A stretch of DNA of 64,000 nucleotides, from the NCBI GenBank assembly GCA_036264355.1, contig DATARD010000357.1:1-64000 (forward strand). Direction: 5' to 3'. The notes under the pieces were generated by a model. It saw only the letters and a program-made list of their open reading frames with translations. It made no database searches and was not told where the DNA came from. Positions within the stretch are counted from its first letter, which is position 1. Each line of letters opens with the position of its first letter. The DNA comes from UBA5704 sp036264355. GTDB lineage: Bacteria > Acidobacteriota > Thermoanaerobaculia > Multivoradales > UBA5704. Position numbers and translations under genes: made by a program. This document shows positions 36,569-44,935 of the stretch, one piece after another.

Positions 36569-38005
36569 ATGCCTTCATTTCTCCCCGCGGTGACCAACCG
36601 TGCCCTGGCCATCCTGCTGGCCGGAGCGCACTGTTCGGGCGTTGAGCTGGCCGCTCTGGCCGGCCTCAAGCCCCAATCGGTTTCCGCCTACATTTCCGGC
36701 CGGCAGAAGACCCTGTCCATGGCGAAGCTGCTCTGGTTCGCCGACCTTCTGCACATTGAAGAGGCCGCGGTGCAGGACGCCCTGCTCCTCGCCGAACGGC
36801 TCACCCCTGGCGCGGCGGCGGGCCGGCCGGCCCTGGTGCCGGAGCTGGCCCGGCTGACCGAAGAGGTGGTCACGGAACGGCTCCCCCGCCTGCTGGAGGA
36901 GGCGGACCGCGAGGAGGCGCGGCGCCGTGCGCGCGGCCTGTGGAGCGCCCTGCGCGACAGCCCGCCCGAGGACTGGCGGCTTCTCCTCACCCAGAAGCCG
37001 GCGCTCGCGACCTGGGCGGTCTGCGAGACCCTGGCCGAGCAGAGCGCCGACGCCGCCTCGGACGATGCGGACCGGGCGCTGGCGCTCGCGACCCTCGCCT
37101 TGTGGGTGGCCGGGCAGGTGGCGGACGCCGCCTTCCGGCCCCAGTGCACGGCATTCGCCCGCGGCATCCTCGGCAACGCGCGCCGCGTGCGCAGCGACCT
37201 CCGCGGAGCCGATGCGGATCTCGCCCTTGCGCTCCGCCTCTGGCAGGAGCAGGAGGCCACCGGCGCTCCCCAGCTCCTCGACGGCACACGCCTGCTCGAC
37301 CTCCAGGCGTCGCTCCGCATCGATCAACGGCGCCTCCCCGAGGCACGCACCCTGCTGGCCGAGGCCTCCGCCCGGGCGGCGTCCGGCCTCCCTCTCGGAC
37401 GCATTCTCGTCAAGGACGCCTACGCCCTGGAGCTGCTGGGGGACTATCACGGCGCACTGGAGACGCTGCGCCGTGCGGCACCGCTAATCCCGGAGACCGA
37501 GAGGCGGCAGCGCTGGGCTATTCAATTCAATGAAATTTCGAACCTTTGCCACCTTGGGGAAGCGGCGGAGGCCGAGCGCCTGCTGCCCGGACTGCGGGCT
37601 CTCGCCGCCGAATTTCACTACAAGCTCAATGCCGTGAGACTGCGCTGGCTGGAAGCGAGGGTCGATGCCGGCGCCGGCCACAGGCAGAAGGCCGTGGAGG
37701 CGCTCTCCTCGGTGCGGGCACATTTCGCCGAGAAGGAGATCCGCTACGACGAAGCCCTGGTGAGCCTGGAGCTCGCGGGGCTCTACCTGGAACAGGGGCG
37801 CATCGCGGACGTGAAGTACTTGGTGCGGCTCATGGCTCCCGTCTTCCAGGCTGAAAGCATCCACGCGGAGGCGCGGAAAGCCCTCGCCCTCTTCCACCAG
37901 GCGGTCGAGTTGGAGACGATCACGCGCGAGCTGGTCCGGCGGCTGGTGGCCTATCTCTACCGGGCTCAGCACAACCCGGACCTGCCGTTCGCGGAGGAGG
38001 CGTGA
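36569..38005 (+). CDS. XRE-HTH/TPR regulator, paralogue 1
   Basis: 478 aa, start after AGGAGACGCGCG. Residues ~5-65 are an HTH (LAGAHCSGVELAALAGLKPQSVSAYISGRQKTLSMAKLLWFAD), weaker than that of its paralogue. From ~75 to the end it is a helical solenoid with clear TPRs (GDYHGALETLRRAAPLIPETE, RWAIQFNEISNLCHLGEAAEAERLLPGLRAL, RYDEALVSLELAGLYLEQGR). The last ~190 residues are nearly identical to those of the gene at 38590. This HTH + TPR architecture is that of RRNPPA-type peptide receptors (Rap/Rgg/PlcR) but also of many other regulators. It faces the HTH/zf-HC2 operon across ~180 bp. Confidence 0.75.
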   Translation: MPSFLPAVTNRALAILLAGAHCSGVELAALAGLKPQSVSAYISGRQKTLSMAKLLWFADLLHIEEAAVQDALLLAERLTPGAAAGRPALVPELARLTEEVVTERLPRLLEEADREEARRRARGLWSALRDSPPEDWRLLLTQKPALATWAVCETLAEQSADAASDDADRALALATLALWVAGQVADAAFRPQCTAFARGILGNARRVRSDLRGADADLALALRLWQEQEATGAPQLLDGTRLLDLQASLRIDQRRLPEARTLLAEASARAASGLPLGRILVKDAYALELLGDYHGALETLRRAAPLIPETERRQRWAIQFNEISNLCHLGEAAEAERLLPGLRALAAEFHYKLNAVRLRWLEARVDAGAGHRQKAVEALSSVRAHFAEKEIRYDEALVSLELAGLYLEQGRIADVKYLVRLMAPVFQAESIHAEARKALALFHQAVELETITRELVRRLVAYLYRAQHNPDLPFAEEA

Positions 38006-38040
38006 CGGCTGCCAGGGCCAAGCTCCTCCCTGGCAGCCGT
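38005..38040. terminator. 13-bp perfect hairpin between convergent genes
   Basis: ACGGCTGCCAGGG and CCCTGGCAGCCGT surround a 10-nt loop, directly after the stop of the XRE-TPR gene and before the stop of the convergent secreted peptide gene. No U-run, so it may act as a bidirectional, weak or RNA-processing terminator. Confidence 0.55.
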
Positions 38041-38049
38041 GGCCTGGGT

Positions 38050-38430
38050 CTACCCTCCGCTCGCGCAACGGCCGTCGGGTTGGATGCTGCACCCTGCATC
38101 GATGGTGGGAACGGCTGGGCTCGCTACGCTCGCGCAACGGCCGTCGGGTTGTGCGCTGCACCCTGCATCGATGGTAGGGGTGGCCGGGCTCGCGCCAGTC
38201 GCGCAGCCGCCGCTCGGATCGGCGCTGCACCCCGCGTCCAGGGTGGCGGCCTGAAGGAGGCTCCAGAGGCCGGCCCACCGGCTCCAGAGCTGATGCAGCA
38301 GGCTCTCCGGGGCAGCGGCCACCCGTGCGGCAGGCTGACGAGAAAGCGGCGCCGCGGACGCCCACGACACGGTGAGGAGGGCGGCGAGGCCCAGGGCGGC
38401 GGTTCTCTGCGGGAAGGAGAGACGGACCAT
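38050..38430 (-). CDS. Small secreted protein with three DAGC..C repeats
   Basis: 126 aa, GAAAGGAGTCGTTCC before the ATG. Signal peptide (AALGLAALLTVSWASAA). The C-terminal half consists of three 23-residue repeats with the core DAGCSADPSGGC, DAGCSAQPDGRC and DAGCSIQPDGRC, each with two cysteines five to six residues apart and joined by ASPATPTI-type linkers; the protein ends after the last one. The two Cys in each repeat could form small disulfide loops. It lies between two paralogous XRE-TPR regulators, convergent with the first and divergent from the second. Confidence 0.7.
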   Translation of the reverse strand: MVRLSFPQRTAALGLAALLTVSWASAAPLSRQPAARVAAAPESLLHQLWSRWAGLWSLLQAATLDAGCSADPSGGCATGASPATPTIDAGCSAQPDGRCASVASPAVPTIDAGCSIQPDGRCASGG

Positions 38431-38538
38431 GGAACGACTCCTTTCGGGAGGGCGCTCCGGCGTATCGCCATGACACGACCGGGCGCCTCTCCGCACCTCT
38501 ATAGTGCCGCGGGCGAGGCGGTGAAATCCGACCGCTGG

Positions 38539-38553
38539 TTGAAGCCCCTTCAA
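38539..38553. promoter_or_regulatory. Inverted repeat, probable operator for XRE-TPR paralogue 2 and the secreted peptide
   Basis: TTGAAGCCCCTTCAA (six-base arms, three-base centre) is in the middle of the divergent promoter region, 36 bp before the ATG at 38590 and 108 bp before the start of the secreted repeat gene. XRE-family proteins typically bind such dyads, so autoregulation is plausible. Confidence 0.45.
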
Positions 38554-38589
38554 TCAAGCTGATGAAACGAGACCTCAGGAGGCTCTACG

Positions 38590-40092
38590 ATGGACGAAAA
38601 AACAGGGTTTGAACGTGTCCTCGGCGTAGTGATCCTGGTGCTCCGCGAGCTTGCGGGTCGATGCGGCGGCGGTCTCCACGGCTGGACGCAGGAGGAACTG
38701 GGGAAGAAGGTCGGCCTCTCGGGTCCTTCCATCTCGAACTACGAGCAAGGGCTGTACGTGCCGCCGCCGGACGTGCTCGAGAAGATCCTCGGCGTCTCGG
38801 GGGTCACCCGGGCCGACGCCGACCGGCTCGCCGCCGAGATCCTGCGCGTGCTCGAAACCATGGCCCGCTCCGCACTCCCCGCTGGGCAGGTCGAGGCGGC
38901 CGAGCGAATCGCCGCGGAGTTGGCGGCGGACTTCCAGGCCCAGGCCCTCCCCAGGGTCCATGCCTTTCTCGCCGCGCGCCGCGAGGCGCCCGTTGCCGCG
39001 GAGGAGGCCCGCCGCGAGGCCCGTGCGCTCTGGGTGTTCCTGGAGCGCACCGGCACCGGGCGCCTCCCGGGCCTGGCGGCGGCCTTTCCAGAGCTGCTGA
39101 GCTGGGCGGACTGCGAGCTGCTGGCCGACAAGAGCCTGGAAGCTGCGGCGGACGACGCGGACCGGGCGCTGGAGCTGGCCGAGCTGGCCCTGTGGGTGGC
39201 CGGGCGCGTTCCGGGCGCGGCGATCCGGCTGCAGTGCGAAGGGTATTCCTGGGGCTGCATCGGCAACGCACGGCGCGTGCAAAGCTCCCTGTGGAAGGCG
39301 AAGGAGGCCTTGGCGACGGCGTTGCAGCTCTGGGAGAAGGGGACGGCCGAAGCTCCCGCGATCCTCGACGGCACGCGCCTGCTCAGCCTCAAAGCGTCCT
39401 TGGCAATTGACCAGCGGCATCTCGCCGAGGCGCGCGCCCTGCTCGCGCAGGCGGCTGCCCAAGCCTCCGCGGGGCTTCCCCTCGGACGCCTCTTGATCAA
39501 GGACGCCTACGCCTTGGAGCTGATGGGAGACTATCACAGCGCCCTGGAGACGCTGCGCCGTGCCGCGCCGCTGATTCCGGAGGCCGAGGTCCGGCAGCGC
39601 TGGGCTCTTCAATTCAATGAAATTTCAAATCTCTGCCACCTCGGGGAAACGGCTGAGGCCGAGCGCCTGCTGCCCGGGCTCCGGGCTCTCGCCGCCGAGA
39701 TCCACTCCAAGCTCGATGGCGTGAGGCTTCGCTGGCTGGAGGCGAGGGTCGATGCCGGTGCCGGCCGCAGGCAGAAGGCCCTCGAAGCGCTCTCCTCGGT
39801 GCGGGCCTATTTCGCCGACAAGAAGATCCGCTACGACGAAGCCCTGGTGAGCCTGGAGCTGGCGGGGCTCTACCTGGAGCAGGGGCGCACCGCGGACGTG
39901 AAGCGCCTGGTGCGGCTGATGGCTCCCGTCTTCCAGGCCGAAGGCATCGACGCGGAGGCGAAGAAAGCCCTCGCCCTCTTCCGCCGGGCGGTCGAGATGG
40001 AGACGGTCACCCGCGAGCTGGTCCGGCGGCTGGTGGCCTATCTCTACCGGGCACAGTACAACCCGGAGCTGCCGTTCGCGGCGGAGGCGTGA
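38590..40092 (+). CDS. XRE-HTH/TPR regulator, paralogue 2
   Basis: 500 aa with CAGGAGGCTCTACG before the ATG. The N-terminal HTH is canonical: WTQEELGKKVGLSGPSISNYEQGLYVPPPDVLEKILG. The TPR-rich C-terminal 400 residues are a close copy of paralogue 1 (YALELMGDYHSALETLRRAA, QFNEISNLCHLGETAEAERLLPGLR, SLELAGLYLEQGRTADVKRLVRLM), whereas the N-termini differ, suggesting exchange of DNA-binding domains with conservation of the sensor domain. It is divergent from the secreted repeat peptide gene. Confidence 0.82.
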   Translation: MDEKTGFERVLGVVILVLRELAGRCGGGLHGWTQEELGKKVGLSGPSISNYEQGLYVPPPDVLEKILGVSGVTRADADRLAAEILRVLETMARSALPAGQVEAAERIAAELAADFQAQALPRVHAFLAARREAPVAAEEARREARALWVFLERTGTGRLPGLAAAFPELLSWADCELLADKSLEAAADDADRALELAELALWVAGRVPGAAIRLQCEGYSWGCIGNARRVQSSLWKAKEALATALQLWEKGTAEAPAILDGTRLLSLKASLAIDQRHLAEARALLAQAAAQASAGLPLGRLLIKDAYALELMGDYHSALETLRRAAPLIPEAEVRQRWALQFNEISNLCHLGETAEAERLLPGLRALAAEIHSKLDGVRLRWLEARVDAGAGRRQKALEALSSVRAYFADKKIRYDEALVSLELAGLYLEQGRTADVKRLVRLMAPVFQAEGIDAEAKKALALFRRAVEMETVTRELVRRLVAYLYRAQYNPELPFAAEA

Positions 40093-40113
40093 CGGCGGCC
40101 AGGAGCACGGCAG

Positions 40114-40131
40114 CCCAGGGCCGGCCCTGGG
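40114..40131. terminator. 18-bp perfect palindrome downstream of paralogue 2
   Basis: CCCAGGGCCGGCCCTGGG is a perfect palindrome 22 bp after the XRE-TPR stop and 23 bp before the stop of the convergent permease gene. Candidate bidirectional termination or protein-binding site. Confidence 0.4.
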
Positions 40132-40153
40132 GAGCGAGGGGGAATAGAGCCGG

Positions 40154-42562
40154 CTATTCAGCGCGCAGGCACCGGGCCGGATCGAGGCGGGCCGCCCTCC
40201 AGGCAAGGGCGAGGCAGGTGCCGGCTGCAATAGCGATCAGGGCCGTCGCCCCGGGCAGGAAAAGGAGGACATTGCCCGGCTCCAGGTCGTAGAGCCAAGC
40301 GCGGAGCAGGCGCGAGCCGGCGGCGGCGAGAGAGAGGCCGAGAATCAGTCCCAGGCCGGCCTGCACTCCTCCCTCACGGAGGATCAGGCGCATGACGTGC
40401 CAGCGGCCGGCACCGACTGCAATGCGGATCGCGATCTCCTTCCGCCGTTGGCCCGCGAAGAAGGAGAGGACTCCGTACAGCCCGATCCCGGCAAGAGTCA
40501 GGGCGGCGGCGCCGAACGTGGCGAACAGCGTGCGCATCATCCGGTTGTCCGCGCTGACCTCATCGAGAACATCCACGAGAGTACGAGAGTGGCTCAGAGC
40601 CACATTCGGGGCGAGCTTGGCCAGCGCCTCGCGGGCCGCCTTCTCCAGGACCGCCGGAGGGACAGCCGTCCGCTGGAGCAGATACATGCCCGGGCGGGGC
40701 CGCTGGGCAAGAGGAAAGTAGAGGCCTTGAGGGTGATCGGTGCCGAGCCGCTCCCCGGCCTCGTCCCATCCCAGATAGAGATCCGGAACGACGCCCACGA
40801 TCGTGGCCCAGGGTCCGCCGGACCCCGCGAGCCGCAGCCGGCGGCCGACCGGGTCGACTGCCGGAAAGAAGCGCCGGGCAAAGCTGCGGTTGACCAGGAC
40901 CGTCGGCACGGAGCCTTGTCGGTCCGCCTCGAGGAAGTCCCTCCCCGCGAGGACCGGCCGCCCCAGAGCCGCGAAAAATCCCGGTGAGACGACCGACCAG
41001 CGGACGGAAGGCAAATTCGCCGGGTTCAGCGACGAGCCCTCGATTTCGACCGGCGTCAGGGGGGTCGCCAGAGGAGGGAGCCGGGTCGCCCACGCGGCCG
41101 GCCCGGCCCCGGGAATCGCGCTTAATTCTCTCCCCAGCTCATCGTAGAAGCGGAGCCAGCTCTCAGGTGTGGGAAATCGTTCGGGATCGACCGCCACGAG
41201 CGCCGTCCAGACCCGCTCTGGCTCGGCGCCGAAATCCTGCCGATAGAGCCGCCGGACGCTCTCGATCAACTGCGAGGCACCAACCAGAAGAGCGCAGGAA
41301 AGCGTCACCTGGGCGACCACGAGCAGTCTGCTCCAGGGGCCGAGGCCGCGGCTCGTGAGCCCCGATTGCCGGTCCTTCAAGACCTGGCTCGGATCGGCTC
41401 CGCCGACCCGCAGGGCCGGGAGGGCGCCGCAAGCCAACGTCACAACGCCAACCAGGGCGACCACGAACGAGAGTGCCGCCCCGTCGAGGCGGATGTCGAC
41501 CCAGAACGAACGGACGAGCCCGCCCGTCGCATTGTAGAGCCCAATGCCGCCCATCGCGACCGCGACACCCGCCAGCCCCCCGACGGCGGCGAGAACGAAG
41601 GCCTCGCTCAGAACCGGGCTCACCAGAGCACGCCGGCCGGCGCCGAAAGCCGCGCGCACCGCCAGGTCGCGCCACCGCAGAGCGCCGCGCGCCAGAAGAA
41701 GGTGCGTAACATTGGCACAGCCGACGAGCAGGACCGCACACGCCGCGCCGGTCAGTAACAGGAGAGGCCGCCGCGCGGACGCCGTGTAGCTTGCGCCGAA
41801 GGGACTCACCAGGGTGACCCGTGTCTCGGTGCCCGGCGTGCTTTCCCGCGGGATGTGAGCGGCGAGAGCGTCGAGCTCGGCCGCCGCCTGCTCGCGGGAG
41901 GCGCCGTCTCTGAGGCGGCCGAAGACATCCAGCCTGAGCTGGTTCCGGCCGACGGCGGGCAAAATGGGGCCGAGAGGCAGCCAATAGTCCTCGTCCCGGG
42001 GAAACCGGAAGCCGGCGGGCATGACGCCAATGATCCGCGCCGGATCACCACCGATCCTGACGGTTTGGCCCACGACCCGCGGGTCCCCCTGGTAGCGCTG
42101 CCGCCACAGCCTGTGCCCAAGGATGACGGCCGAGGGTGCCTGCGCCTGCTCCTCCGCGGCGGTGAAGGTGCGCCCAAGGACCGGCCAGACTCCCACCGCC
42201 TCGAAGAGCTCTGCGGAGACATAGGCGCCCCTGTAATCCTCGGCTTGGCGGCCATCGCCGGACAACGTGGCCCCCGCCTCGATCCAGCCGGCGAGGGGCT
42301 TGAAGGCCCTGCTGCCGGCCTGCCAAACCAAAAGCTCCTCCGGAAGAACGCGCTCCTCCTTGAGCGACCTCCGCTCGACCCGCATCAGCCGCCCGGAGCC
42401 CGGGAATGGAAGGCGAGGAAAAAACGTCCCCCGCACGATAGTGAACATCGCCGTGCTGAAACCGATCCCGAGCGCCAGGGCAACCACCGCCAACACGCTC
42501 GAGCCCGGCTGCCGAAGGAGGGTCCGGATAGCGCGGCGCAACTCGACCAAGTGATCAGGCAT
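40154..42562 (-). CDS. MacB/FtsX-type 'ADOP' permease
   Basis: 802 aa. It starts at the MPDHLVELRRAIRTLLRQPG sequence typical of ADOP (Acidobacterial duplicated orphan permease) proteins; an in-frame ATG at 42601 would overlap the ATP-grasp gene. Two copies of the FtsX/MacB permease occur: TM1 VLAVVALALGIGFSTAMFTIV, a periplasmic core (RIIGVMPAGFRFP), three TMs (LLLLTGAACAVLLVGCANV, ...), then a second periplasmic domain and three C-terminal TMs (FATFGAAALTLAGIGLYGVLSFF; KEIAIRIAVGAGRWHVM). No ATPase is encoded nearby. It starts 10 bp after the graspetide ligase stop, so it is in the same transcription unit and could export or confer immunity to the product. Confidence 0.82.
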   Translation of the reverse strand: MPDHLVELRRAIRTLLRQPGSSVLAVVALALGIGFSTAMFTIVRGTFFPRLPFPGSGRLMRVERRSLKEERVLPEELLVWQAGSRAFKPLAGWIEAGATLSGDGRQAEDYRGAYVSAELFEAVGVWPVLGRTFTAAEEQAQAPSAVILGHRLWRQRYQGDPRVVGQTVRIGGDPARIIGVMPAGFRFPRDEDYWLPLGPILPAVGRNQLRLDVFGRLRDGASREQAAAELDALAAHIPRESTPGTETRVTLVSPFGASYTASARRPLLLLTGAACAVLLVGCANVTHLLLARGALRWRDLAVRAAFGAGRRALVSPVLSEAFVLAAVGGLAGVAVAMGGIGLYNATGGLVRSFWVDIRLDGAALSFVVALVGVVTLACGALPALRVGGADPSQVLKDRQSGLTSRGLGPWSRLLVVAQVTLSCALLVGASQLIESVRRLYRQDFGAEPERVWTALVAVDPERFPTPESWLRFYDELGRELSAIPGAGPAAWATRLPPLATPLTPVEIEGSSLNPANLPSVRWSVVSPGFFAALGRPVLAGRDFLEADRQGSVPTVLVNRSFARRFFPAVDPVGRRLRLAGSGGPWATIVGVVPDLYLGWDEAGERLGTDHPQGLYFPLAQRPRPGMYLLQRTAVPPAVLEKAAREALAKLAPNVALSHSRTLVDVLDEVSADNRMMRTLFATFGAAALTLAGIGLYGVLSFFAGQRRKEIAIRIAVGAGRWHVMRLILREGGVQAGLGLILGLSLAAAGSRLLRAWLYDLEPGNVLLFLPGATALIAIAAGTCLALAWRAARLDPARCLRAE

Positions 42563-42572
42563 CCGCGCAAGT

Positions 42573-43703
42573 CTAACGTAGCCCGCTAGCCGATTCATCA
42601 ATCTCGGGAGGCTCAGAAGCGACGTGCTTCTCGCGATCGGCCTGAAGCTCCTTCAGGCTCGCGGCCATGATGTCGGCCAGCCGTATTGTGGAGCTGCCCT
42701 CCACCCATTCAAAGTCGGGGCTGCCCTGAAGAAGAAACTCACAGAACGCATCGAGCAGAGGCAAGCCTGAATACTGTTCAACGAAGAGGAACTGGCCCGC
42801 CTGGTTGACCTCCAGAAAGACATATTCTTCATCGGGGGTTACAATGAAATCGAGACAGCCGAAAACCAGGCCGAGCCTTTTCAGCAGGTCGAGGCATTGC
42901 TGGCGAACTTCCTCTGGAAGCTCGAAAGGTGTCATGCTGAGGCCATCTTCATAGGCACGTCGCCAGTCGTGCTTCCCCAAGCTAGTGCTCTGAGAGTCGA
43001 GCTTCACGGCAAAAGCTCTTTTACCTATTATGGTGACACGTAACTCATAGGCTTTCGGCACCAGCCGCTGATAGATGCCTGGCACCGCGCGAAGGAGCTC
43101 ATCTGCGACGAGGTGTTCTTCACGAATAGCATTCGTGAAGTAGCCCCATGAATATTCTCCGTCGTTCCAGAGCGCTCCAAGGAATGGCTTGTAGGCGATC
43201 GTTCCCTCATGCTTTTCTAAGAATTGGCGGATCTTCCCCGGGTCATTTGTGTAGAGCGATTCTGGCATTCGAAGCCCTGCTTGCGCTGCGACGTGGTGCT
43301 GCCATAGCTTGTTCTCGGTTCTCAAGGCATTTGCCCAAGGATTGACGCACAGAGCCCCGCGAGCGAGCGCCTTGTCTGACAGGATGCTCAGAAAGGCGGT
43401 CCTAAAACGAGCACATTGGATTCGTGCGAAGCCCCTGTCCGCAGCGTGCAGGCGCGCCTCAGTGATCTCCTCTCTTGCACGGCGATTCCAGAGAACATCA
43501 AAGTCGCTTGGCAGGCTGACGTCTTCGATGTCGCGTATCTCGACCCACGACTCGGCGTTCGAGAAGCCGATGCTCTCGGTGGAGCGCGTCGGAAAGTCCG
43601 GTGTCAGCCATAATGTCGGCTGCGCGCCCTTCAAGCGAAGGACATGGGCCACTGCGTAGGCGTGCTCGTCTTCGGGAACCGTAGGGATCAAGATCCTCTT
43701 CAT
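42573..43703 (-). CDS. MvdC/MvdD-like ATP-grasp ribosomal peptide maturase (graspetide ligase)
   Basis: 376 aa from MKRILIPTVPEDEHA, with AGAGGAGCACCG before the ATG. It has the graspetide-ligase order: N-terminal Rossmann-like part with FDVLWNRR, KALARGALCVNPWANALRTENKLWQHHVAAQAGLRMPESLYTNDP (in parts), the ATP-grasp Lys in YKPFLGALW, the VPKAYELRVTIIGKRAF strand, DSQ...DWRR and the Mg2+/ATP site CLDFIVTPDEEYVFLEVNQAGQFLFVE (in parts). Such enzymes make ester or amide bonds between Ser/Thr/Lys and Asp/Glu side chains of a precursor peptide. The 58-aa precursor is encoded 69 bp upstream and a transporter 10 bp downstream. GC content is lower than in the flanks, suggesting transfer. Confidence 0.85.
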   Translation of the reverse strand: MKRILIPTVPEDEHAYAVAHVLRLKGAQPTLWLTPDFPTRSTESIGFSNAESWVEIRDIEDVSLPSDFDVLWNRRAREEITEARLHAADRGFARIQCARFRTAFLSILSDKALARGALCVNPWANALRTENKLWQHHVAAQAGLRMPESLYTNDPGKIRQFLEKHEGTIAYKPFLGALWNDGEYSWGYFTNAIREEHLVADELLRAVPGIYQRLVPKAYELRVTIIGKRAFAVKLDSQSTSLGKHDWRRAYEDGLSMTPFELPEEVRQQCLDLLKRLGLVFGCLDFIVTPDEEYVFLEVNQAGQFLFVEQYSGLPLLDAFCEFLLQGSPDFEWVEGSSTIRLADIMAASLKELQADREKHVASEPPEIDESASGLR

Positions 43704-43772
43704 CGGTGCTCCTCTGCATCCTTGAGAAAAGGGGAGGGGCATTTCGCCCCTCCAACGCAGTTCCGGCCGCGC

Positions 43773-43949
43773 TCAATACTGATCGTCTTGCAGCTTCCAG
43801 GAGTCGTTGACGAACTCGTCACAGCCCGAGCCACATGAGGTACTCTTGATACCTCCAGCGGCCACTTTATGGAGGTCGTCGGCAAGCACGCGAGCCAAAA
43901 CTCTGCCACGCAGAACGGTCCCTTCCTCGAACTGAGCCTTTTTTTTCAT
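43773..43949 (-). CDS. Probable graspetide precursor peptide
   Basis: 58 aa, start at the ATG at 43949 (AAGGAG 10 nt upstream); a GTG at 43997 would add 16 residues but sits in a palindrome. Leader: MKKKAQFEEGTVLRGR, VLARVLADDLHKVAAGG (amphipathic helix ending in a Gly-Gly-like stretch). The core after VAAGG is ~25 residues: IKSTSCGSGCDEFVNDSW then KLQDDQY, with donors Lys, Ser, Thr and acceptors Asp, Glu (DE, D, DD) as expected for omega-ester or amide crosslinking, plus two Cys that could be disulfide-bonded. It lacks the microviridin TxRxPSDxDE and plesiocin TTxxxxEE motifs, so it belongs to another or new group. Confidence 0.72.
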   Translation of the reverse strand: MKKKAQFEEGTVLRGRVLARVLADDLHKVAAGGIKSTSCGSGCDEFVNDSWKLQDDQY

Positions 43950-43996
43950 CGCCTCATGTCTCCTTGGGCTGAGTTGAACGACACCAGGCACCGGCA

Positions 43997-44012
43997 CCGC
44001 GTTTGAACGCGG
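43997..44012. promoter_or_regulatory. Inverted repeat upstream of the graspetide precursor
   Basis: CCGCGTTTGAACGCGG is a dyad of 7-bp arms with a 2-bp centre, about 48 bp before the precursor start. It may be an operator of the graspetide operon. The rest of the 245-bp gap to 44195 contains the promoter region for the divergent Cys-rich gene; I see no consensus element with confidence. Confidence 0.45.
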
Positions 44013-44194
44013 CCGATACCCACCCGGCGGGGTGCCCTTTTGTACCCGTCGTGATCTTAGTAGTATAGCGCTGTCGTGGCCGGTGGCGCTCCGATCTGCC
44101 GAGCCGGCGGTAAACCCCTAACGAGGCAGGTTCTCCGTGGCGGCGACCGAGTGTCTGACGCCTAAGCAACGACTGGAAGAAGGAGACCTCTTTG

Positions 44195-44779
44195 ATGACC
44201 TCGCGCCCTCGGCTCCTAGGAGCTGTCCTCTGTTGGAGCACGTTGTTTCTGTTGCCCCTCCTGCCTGCGCAGGCGGCGCCCGCCGAGGCGGGCGCGCCCT
44301 CCGCGGCGACCACGTGCCGCCCTCAGCCGGGAAAGAACCCCTGTGAGGGCTGTCATGAGAACAACTGTTGCGAGCAACGCCGCGCCTGTGAAGCGGACGC
44401 CGCTTGTGCCGCATTCGTCGAATGCATCCGGAGCGGTTGCCCGACTCCCCCCTGCCTGGGGTCCTGCGGGCGGCCCCCTAAGCTGTATGTCGAACGCTAT
44501 TCCTGCCAGATGGCCCGCTGTAACGTCTCGGCCTGCGGCGGCCCGATCGATGCGTGCACTCTGTGCGCGGCAACCCGTTGCACCACGGAGGTTCTGGCAT
44601 GCCAGGGGCAACCTGCCTGCGCCGAATACACCTTCCGCCTGGAGAATTGCAAGGGAAATGCTTCCTGCCGGGCTCTTTGCAAGAAACCCACGGCGGAGGC
44701 GGGTCGCCGGGCAGAGGCTCAGGCGAGTTGTGAGATGAAACTCTGTGAGCCGCAGTGCCGCGCGACTCCAAAACCCTGA
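44195..44779 (+). CDS. Secreted Cys-rich protein
   Basis: 194 aa; GAAGGAGACCTCTTTG before the ATG. Signal peptide (LLGAVLCWSTLFLLPLLPAQAAPA). The mature part contains 25 cysteines spread evenly (for example NPCEGCHENNCCEQRRAC, CIRSGCPTPPCLGSC, CTLCAATRCTTEVLAC), usually spaced 3-8 residues apart, so it should be a compact disulfide-rich domain in the periplasm or outside. Similar Cys-rich secreted proteins of unknown role are known from myxobacteria. It is divergent from the graspetide operon and upstream of a lanthipeptide-like precursor on the same strand. Confidence 0.75.
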   Translation: MTSRPRLLGAVLCWSTLFLLPLLPAQAAPAEAGAPSAATTCRPQPGKNPCEGCHENNCCEQRRACEADAACAAFVECIRSGCPTPPCLGSCGRPPKLYVERYSCQMARCNVSACGGPIDACTLCAATRCTTEVLACQGQPACAEYTFRLENCKGNASCRALCKKPTAEAGRRAEAQASCEMKLCEPQCRATPKP

Positions 44780-44935
44780 CCTCCGCGCGCGACTGGCAAC
44801 CACCACCGAAACGGTGGCCCCCAGCCCAGGAAGTATATACCTGTCCGGGTCTCTGGGAGACGGCTCCACAACGGGCCGTTGAACCTCCTGTCCGTGAGAT
44901 ACTCGCTCCCTCAATCCTGAACCGGAGGAAGAGCA

